DNA of 20,520 nt, taken from Actinomycetota bacterium (lineage in GTDB: Bacteria > Actinomycetota > Actinomycetes > S36-B12). Both the position numbers and the translations under genes were made by a program. The stretch is from contig JAQCBM010000008.1 of NCBI GenBank assembly GCA_027729865.1, forward strand, positions 1-20,520, in the 5' to 3' direction. The notes beneath the pieces were generated by a model. It did no database searches. It was not told the origin of the DNA and saw only the letters and a list, made by a program, of their open reading frames with translations. This document shows, piece by piece, positions 16,130-20,520 of the stretch (position 1 is its first letter; each line of letters starts with the position of its first letter).

Positions 16130-17563
16130 ATGACAGTCGTTGCCGCGGTAGACATTGGCGCTAGTAGTGGCCGTGTACTTGCCGCTTGCTTGGAAGACGG
16201 TGTCCCCGTAGCCCGCGAGATCCATCGGTTCAGGAACGGGCCCATTGCATTTGGTGATCGATGGGTGTGGCCGATTGACGATCTACTGACGGAAGTGACC
16301 CGGGGTCTGGCGCTCGCCGCGACCCAGGGGGCGCGTGCATGTGGGATCGACACGTGGGCGCTGGACTACGCGGTCATCGATCCGATCGGCAGGCAGATCG
16401 GTCCTGTCTATGCCTACCGCGATGGACACCACGTACAAGGAATCCCCATCGTGCGAGACCGATTGTCCTGGGCAGATCAGTACCGCATCACGGGCATACA
16501 GGACATGCCGATCAACACTATTTATCAGATTGTCTCTGAGGATCCAAATCGGGTGCGCGCTGACAATCGGATGCTCCTCGTGCCGGACTTCATCAATCAC
16601 TACCTCACAGGATTTATCGGCACAGAGATCACCAATGCCTCGACAACCTCTCTCGTGGATCCCAGGTTGCGGAATTGGGCTCCGGATCTCTTGACGCACG
16701 TGGGGATACCAGCTGCCTTCCTCCCGGATGTCCATGAGCCAGGACGGTTCATCGACCACAGCCGGATTCCCCAGACTGAGAGTCTTTCGGTCATCAGCGT
16801 GGCCACGCACGACACAGCGAGTGCATTTGCTGGCACGCCGATCGCGAACAGAGAAGATGCGATGGTGGTATCGCTCGGCACTTGGGCACTCGTGGGCTAC
16901 GAATCCACCGTCGCCGATCCGAATCCGCGTTCGGCTGAGATCAATCTGACTCACGAACTAGGCGTTGAAGGGACCGTACGTTGCCTTCGAAATGTTGTGG
17001 GCATGTGGTTGTTCGAGGAATGCCGGCGTTCCTGGGAAGCGACCAACGGCGCAGCCATAGATCCCGCAGTGCTCCTTGGTCAAGCAGCTGATTCACCCGG
17101 TTTCCTGGGAATCATCGACGTCGATCACCCGGAGTTGGCATCGCCCGGCCAGACACCAGCAGGCATCAAAGACAAGATCACGGGGCGATTGCCGGAGGAC
17201 CGGGCGGCTTTGGTGCGGATCCTCCTTGATTCGCTCGTCGCGCGCCTGGCATCACAAATCACAGCAATTGAGGCCATCAGCGAAAGACCACGTCCGGTGC
17301 TTCATGTCGTGGGGGGAGCTTCGCGGATCGACTTCCTCATGCAGTGGCTGGCGGACGCGACTGACAAAGAGGTCATCGCGGGTCCTGTGGAGGCGGCATC
17401 GCTGGGGAATGCCGCGGTGCAATGGTGCGTCCTCGGTGAATTCACAGGCATTTCCGAAGCCAGAAAGGCGATCGCCGATATGACGGAGATTCGTAGGAAG
17501 ACCCCGTCGGGAAACCGGGAGCGTTGGCGCGAATTTGCTGGATTGCAGGGTTGGGAGATCTGA
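16130..17563 (+). CDS. rhaB: L-rhamnulokinase (FGGY family)
   Basis: This 477-residue FGGY carbohydrate kinase phosphorylates L-rhamnulose at C1 with ATP. The N-terminal phosphate loop is DIGASSGRV (8-16), followed by GIDTWALDY (72-80), a YRDGH segment (97-101), TGIQDMPINT (121-130) and ATHDTASAFAGTP, in which D228 corresponds to the catalytic base of E. coli RhaB. The ASSGRV and WALDY motifs separate rhamnulokinases from xylulo- and glycerol kinases. It begins two bases after the aldolase stop with GAGGTAG as ribosome site, and its stop overlaps the next gene by one base (TGATG). The kinase coming after the aldolase in gene order is not unusual. Confidence 0.9.
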   Translation: MTVVAAVDIGASSGRVLAACLEDGVPVAREIHRFRNGPIAFGDRWVWPIDDLLTEVTRGLALAATQGARACGIDTWALDYAVIDPIGRQIGPVYAYRDGHHVQGIPIVRDRLSWADQYRITGIQDMPINTIYQIVSEDPNRVRADNRMLLVPDFINHYLTGFIGTEITNASTTSLVDPRLRNWAPDLLTHVGIPAAFLPDVHEPGRFIDHSRIPQTESLSVISVATHDTASAFAGTPIANREDAMVVSLGTWALVGYESTVADPNPRSAEINLTHELGVEGTVRCLRNVVGMWLFEECRRSWEATNGAAIDPAVLLGQAADSPGFLGIIDVDHPELASPGQTPAGIKDKITGRLPEDRAALVRILLDSLVARLASQITAIEAISERPRPVLHVVGGASRIDFLMQWLADATDKEVIAGPVEAASLGNAAVQWCVLGEFTGISEARKAIADMTEIRRKTPSGNRERWREFAGLQGWEI

Positions 17564-18777
17564 TGGTGCAACGTCGACTGCCTCGCCCCTCAGAGGTTCT
17601 GCCCTTGATCGGGCGTCCGGATCGATCGCAAACCCGGCTCCAACGACGGCTCGCTAGGTGCGCGAGCGTTGCCGATATTCGACTGCTCGCGAAGGCTCGC
17701 GTACCTCGTGCGGTGTTCGACTACACCGACGGAGCGGCAATGAGCGAATCCACGCTCAATCGGAGCCGTGATGTATATGCCCGAGTGCAGTTCACACCTC
17801 GGGTGATGCGAAATGTCTCAGAGATCAGTCTCGATGTGACGATGCTCGGCGAGCCCAATGCGCTGCCTTTCGCGCTGGCTCCGACCGGTTTCACGCGAAT
17901 GATGCACTATGCAGGCGAGCCTGCGGTGGCGCAAGCAGCAGAGAGATTCGGCCTGGCGTACGGCCTGTCCACGCTGGGCACGACCAGTATCGAGGATCTT
18001 GCCCAAGCTCGCCCGGGTGTTCGTCGCTGGTTCCAGTTGTATGTTTCCAGGGAACGTGAACGAGCTGAGCAGCTCATGCATCGGGCTCAGGCATCTGGAT
18101 ATGACACCCTCATATTGACTGTCGACACAGCGGTAGGCGGTATCCGCCGCAGGGAGATTCGCGATGGACTGACGATTCCGCCTTCGTTATCTGTTCGCAC
18201 GATCGCAGATATGGCCACCCACCCGCGATGGTGGTTGAACGTCTTGACAACTGAGCCGCTCGAGTTCGCCACATTGACCAGTACCGGCGGAACCGTTGGC
18301 GATCTGCTTACGCGTGTGTTCGATCCAGGCATCACGAGCGCCGAGATCAGTTGGATCCGTGACAACTGGAATGGGTCTCTCATGGTCAAGGGCGTGCAGA
18401 GCGTGGAGGATGCTCGATTGGTTCGTGACCTCGGTGTGGATGCCGTCGTTCTGTCCAACCATGGCGGACGGCAACTAGACAAGGGAAATGTCCCCCTGGA
18501 AGTACTTCCGGAAGTGGTGCGCGCGGTTGGGTCGGAAATTGAGGTCTATATCGATGGCGGCATCACGTCGGGAACCGACATCGTTGCTGCGCTGGCATTC
18601 GGCGCTCAAGGCACGCTCGTGGGCCGCGCATACCTCTATGGACTCATGGCAGGCGGGTACGACGGAGTTGTGCGAGTCCTCGAAATTCTGCAGAAGGAGA
18701 TCAAAACGACGATGCAGCTCATGGGTGTGACGTCCGTGGCCGAGCTCGACCCCTCCATGGTTTGCCTGCGTCCCTGA
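17563..18777 (+). CDS. lldD: FMN-dependent L-lactate dehydrogenase (LldD2-like)
   Basis: This 404-residue alpha-hydroxy-acid dehydrogenase oxidises L-lactate to pyruvate using FMN. It is expected at the inner face of the membrane, passing electrons to quinones. The active-site stretch SNHGGRQLD holds catalytic H300 and R303. K276 (VKG), the DGGITSGTDIV segment (331-341) and GRAYLYGLMAGG (354-365) are the FMN and phosphate sites. The N-terminal RTPRA-like and FDY segments and the PRWWLNVLTTEPL block resemble Mycobacterium tuberculosis LldD2. ATG 17563 shares its A with the kinase stop; an in-frame TTG at 17524 lies inside the kinase. It ends the operon and would drain the lactate made by both rhamnose routes. 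No clear terminator follows. Confidence 0.88.
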   Translation: MVQRRLPRPSEVLPLIGRPDRSQTRLQRRLARCASVADIRLLAKARVPRAVFDYTDGAAMSESTLNRSRDVYARVQFTPRVMRNVSEISLDVTMLGEPNALPFALAPTGFTRMMHYAGEPAVAQAAERFGLAYGLSTLGTTSIEDLAQARPGVRRWFQLYVSRERERAEQLMHRAQASGYDTLILTVDTAVGGIRRREIRDGLTIPPSLSVRTIADMATHPRWWLNVLTTEPLEFATLTSTGGTVGDLLTRVFDPGITSAEISWIRDNWNGSLMVKGVQSVEDARLVRDLGVDAVVLSNHGGRQLDKGNVPLEVLPEVVRAVGSEIEVYIDGGITSGTDIVAALAFGAQGTLVGRAYLYGLMAGGYDGVVRVLEILQKEIKTTMQLMGVTSVAELDPSMVCLRP

Positions 18778-19255
18778 TGCACGGCGCCAGGACTTACAAG
18801 TTCACGAGCACCCTTTCTACCTGGCCGCTTTAATCTTCCGGGACGATCTCGGTAGTGAATCGGCGAACATAGGGAGCAATGCCGCCCACATTCCCGTGGG
18901 CAAGACGGCGCCCATACTGCTCTGTCTACCGATGACTCAAATTGGTCCCTCCTGCTGTGTCGTCTAACCCCGGATAACAGCGCGGCGAGGAGACTATCTC
19001 GGACGACAACCGCGAATCTGTGCTTCAACTGGGCGTGTGCTGGGCGCAGACCAGGAAGGAACGCTTTGCTGCTAGACCCGTTATCTCGATGGCCACCTTT
19101 CCGAGGGTGCTTGAGTAGCGACGAAGCAGATCGTTCAACTTGCGCCGCCCCGACGTTGGGTTCATTGCCGACGTGATTCATGGGCAAGTCCAAGGCGACA
19201 TCGGCTGGGGCGTTGTTCTGGTGGGCGGTCTCCTACGGGTGAGTCCTCCAAGTCG
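18778..19255. other. Intergenic stretch without a recognisable gene
   Basis: I see no convincing gene here. Plus-strand codons from 18978 to 19256 are open apart from a TAG at 19116-19118, but the translation resembles nothing I know and lacks a ribosome site. A long minus-strand frame overlaps the 3' end of lldD and has no family features. A short perfect hairpin GCCCAC-ATTCCC-GTGGGC sits at 18884-18901 without a T-tract. The stretch may contain the rhamnose operon terminator, a decayed gene or a long leader, and it marks the boundary between the rhamnose island and the next transcription unit. Confidence 0.5.
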
Positions 19256-19291
19256 CTAAGCAATGCTAAGGTAAAACTAAGCAGTGCTCAG
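19256..19291. repeat. Two tandem 15-bp palindromes, CTNAGCANTGCTNAG, 21 bp centre to centre
   Basis: Copies lie at 19256-19270 (CTAAGCAATGCTAAG) and 19277-19291 (CTAAGCAGTGCTCAG). Both fit the palindrome CTnAGCAnTGCTnAG with every paired position matched. Their centres are 21 bp apart, two helical turns, so two dimers would bind the same face. This is the layout of TetR- or MarR-type operators. They lie just upstream of the alpha/beta hydrolase, and the AT-rich GTAAAA between them could be part of a promoter. No matching regulator gene is present in the window. Confidence 0.7.
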
Positions 19292-19311
19292 TTACCCACC
19301 TAGGAGTCACA

Positions 19312-19413
19312 GTGCCCGTACCCACGTCGAATTCCGAACACCTGCATTCCCCGATCCGCGAAGAGCGGTCGAACGGGTCGACCACCGGAAGGACGGTGGC
19401 CACATGGCGATAG
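19312..19413 (+). CDS. Possible 33-residue leader ORF (or remnant of a gene start)
   Basis: A GTG at 19312 has an ideal AGGAG site at 19302-19306, five bases upstream. It opens a frame of 33 codons ending at TAG 19411-19413. It overlaps the start of the alpha/beta hydrolase (ATG 19404) in a different frame, so termination could couple to that start. The peptide (begins MPVPTSNSEHLHS, rich in Ser, Arg and Thr) has no recognised domain. It could be a coupling leader, or the surviving N-terminus of a lost regulator given the operator pair upstream. Evidence is the ribosome site and position only. Confidence 0.3.
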   Translation: MPVPTSNSEHLHSPIREERSNGSTTGRTVATWR

Positions 19414-20426
19414 CAAGGTGGATATTGCTGGGATTAGGGGTGGTTGTGGCGATCGGCGCTTTGGTCGTTCTCGCCAACCCGTTCAACGTACGCAACCAGT
19501 TCCTGGCCGAACGAATAGTCGAATCGAGAGTAGCTCCGGAGCGGTTGGAAAATCCGAAGACGCCAGCTGACTACGGCATGGAGTACCGCGATGTGGACAT
19601 CACTACAGCCGACAACGTCCGCCTGAGTGCGTGGGAGATCCCCGCAGCAACGCCATCCGGCAAGACGGTGATCGTCAACCACCCCCTTCTCACCACTAGG
19701 TACGGATCGGAAGAGGGCCTAGACGGCGTCGAGGCCGAGTTCCTGCCCATGGTCAAACATCTCCATGACGCCGGATACAACATCGTCACCTACGACTTTC
19801 GGGGGCAAGGCGACAGCGATGGAGGCATCGGATCAGCAGCCATCGGTACCGAAACACCCGTTGGAGTGGGAGTTCTCGAGTGGCAGGACGTGGCCGCATC
19901 CCTGCGGTACGTCCTCGATAGTCCGGAGTTCGGCAATGATGACATCGTCCTTCTCAGCCAATGCATGGGGGCGAATGCGACCTTCCTCGCGTTCCAGGAA
20001 GAACCGGAGTTATTTGCCAATCCGCAGATCAAGGGTGTGATTGCGAACCAGCCGACTTTGTCCTACGACTTCTCCGACCGCTACATCCGAGCGAATGCCT
20101 TCGGACTCAACCTGGTGGATGACGTGCTGAGAGTGCAGCAGGACAAATATGGGTTCGGTTTCGCTGACACGGTCAATTACGTCCCGAGTGTCACGGTCCC
20201 AGTGCTCTATGCACAAGTGGAGAAGGACGTGTACACCTTCGATGAAGAGACCGGGCAAAACGACATCCAGAAGATCATGGACGCAACACCGACAGAACAT
20301 GACATCGTGTGGATCGGCTCCGATCAGGAGATTCCGTTCGGCTCGGACGCACGATTCGACGCCTACCAGTACTTCAATACACACCCAGAAGAGCTAGTGG
20401 ACTTCGTCGAACGAGTGACTAGTTAA
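19404..20426 (+). CDS. Membrane-anchored alpha/beta hydrolase with a Cys nucleophile elbow
   Basis: This 340-residue protein has one N-terminal hydrophobic helix (about 6-25), so it is probably anchored with the catalytic domain outside the cytoplasm, or exported. An alpha/beta hydrolase domain follows: strand and oxyanion region TVIVNHPLL (88-96), YDFRGQGDSDG (130-140) and the nucleophile elbow LLSQCMGAN (183-191). The elbow has Cys187 where Ser is usual, as in dienelactone hydrolases. A catalytic acid may be D275; the His is unclear, with H327 the best candidate, since the expected GSDH position reads GSDQ (306-309). ATG 19404 was chosen because AAGGACGG precedes it and the membrane helix begins there; a GTG at 19284 lies inside the operator. 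Substrate unknown and not evidently linked to rhamnose. Confidence 0.78.
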   Translation: MAIARWILLGLGVVVAIGALVVLANPFNVRNQFLAERIVESRVAPERLENPKTPADYGMEYRDVDITTADNVRLSAWEIPAATPSGKTVIVNHPLLTTRYGSEEGLDGVEAEFLPMVKHLHDAGYNIVTYDFRGQGDSDGGIGSAAIGTETPVGVGVLEWQDVAASLRYVLDSPEFGNDDIVLLSQCMGANATFLAFQEEPELFANPQIKGVIANQPTLSYDFSDRYIRANAFGLNLVDDVLRVQQDKYGFGFADTVNYVPSVTVPVLYAQVEKDVYTFDEETGQNDIQKIMDATPTEHDIVWIGSDQEIPFGSDARFDAYQYFNTHPEELVDFVERVTS

Positions 20427-20475
20427 GGCACCCTTCGAGTGCCGCCTTGGCCCACCGGGATCTGGGCCAAGGCGG
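20427..20475 (+). terminator. Tandem hairpin terminator after the alpha/beta hydrolase
   Basis: Directly after the TAA stop, GGCAC (20427-20431) pairs with GTGCC (20439-20443). A perfect 13-bp stem then follows: 20442-20454 pairs with 20463-20475 around an eight-base loop. The first right arm shares two bases with the second left arm, so only one full hairpin can form at a time. A G-run follows instead of a T-tract, which is common for actinobacterial terminators. The remaining 45 bases to the window end show no gene. Confidence 0.7.
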
Positions 20476-20520
20476 GGGGGTGACCGCGAAAGGTAAAGGG
20501 GGGCATCACTGCTGCCGCCC

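Noticed and set aside
18884..18901. GCCCAC/GTGGGC hairpin as the rhamnose operon terminator
   Set aside because: Only six base pairs, more than 100 bp after the lldD stop and without a T-tract; too weak to call.
18636..19193. A 185-codon minus-strand open frame over the lldD 3' end and the following gap
   Set aside because: It overlaps a conserved gene antisense, has an Arg/Ser/Pro-rich composition typical of shadow frames and shows no family motif or ribosome site.
18978..19256. Plus-strand frame open on both sides of a single TAG at 19116, possible decayed gene
   Set aside because: At this GC content such openness is not surprising, there is no ribosome site, and the translation resembles no family I know. 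Noted in the intergenic entry only.
1..20520. Search for CRISPR arrays, insertion sequences, tRNA/rRNA genes and attachment sites
   Set aside because: No regularly spaced repeats, transposase frames, terminal inverted repeats or tRNA-like cloverleaf were seen by eye on either strand.

Overview
The window is a carbohydrate-use island, almost certainly from an actinobacterium (Actinomycetota). The evidence is GC-rich coding DNA, strong AGGAGG-type ribosome sites, frequent GTG starts and ATGA/TGATG stop-start overlaps. A Gram-positive-type lipoprotein sugar-binding protein, an L-rhamnose isomerase of the Gram-positive/rhizobial type and a lactate dehydrogenase closely resembling mycobacterial LldD2 point the same way. 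I cannot name a genus from sequence alone.

Layout. Positions 1-1405 hold the end of a plus-strand operon: the C-terminus of a probable Gfo/Idh/MocA oxidoreductase, overlapped by an enolase-superfamily acid-sugar dehydratase. A minus-strand D-2-hydroxyacid dehydrogenase (1408-2349) converges on it with a two-base gap. A 138-bp AT-rich divergent promoter region follows (2350-2487); it carries a TGTCTGACA palindrome of the type bound by FadR-like GntR regulators. From 2488 to 18777 lies one long, tightly packed plus-strand operon. In order it encodes a rhamnose-type ABC importer (ATPase, two permeases, lipoprotein), a FadR/GntR regulator, a metallo-beta-lactamase-fold protein with a ruined metal site, a short-chain dehydrogenase, two medium-chain dehydrogenases, a fumarylacetoacetase-family hydrolase, rhamnose mutarotase, rhamnose isomerase, a fused rhamnulose-1-phosphate aldolase/lactaldehyde dehydrogenase, rhamnulokinase and an L-lactate dehydrogenase. 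A 626-bp stretch without a recognisable gene (18778-19403) ends in two tandem 15-bp palindromes. It leads into an unrelated membrane-anchored alpha/beta hydrolase (19404-20426) closed by a strong hairpin terminator.

How the genes work together. The importer brings L-rhamnose in, and RhaM, RhaI, RhaB and RhaE form a complete phosphorylating route to DHAP plus L-lactaldehyde, which the SDR half of RhaE oxidises to L-lactate. The same cluster also carries dehydrogenases, an acid-sugar dehydratase and a diketo-acid hydrolase. These match the non-phosphorylating diketo-hydrolase route, which ends in pyruvate plus L-lactate. The terminal LldD2-like enzyme would turn the lactate from both routes into pyruvate. 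Carrying both routes in one island, with a metal-site-less MBL protein embedded in it, is the most interesting aspect of the window.
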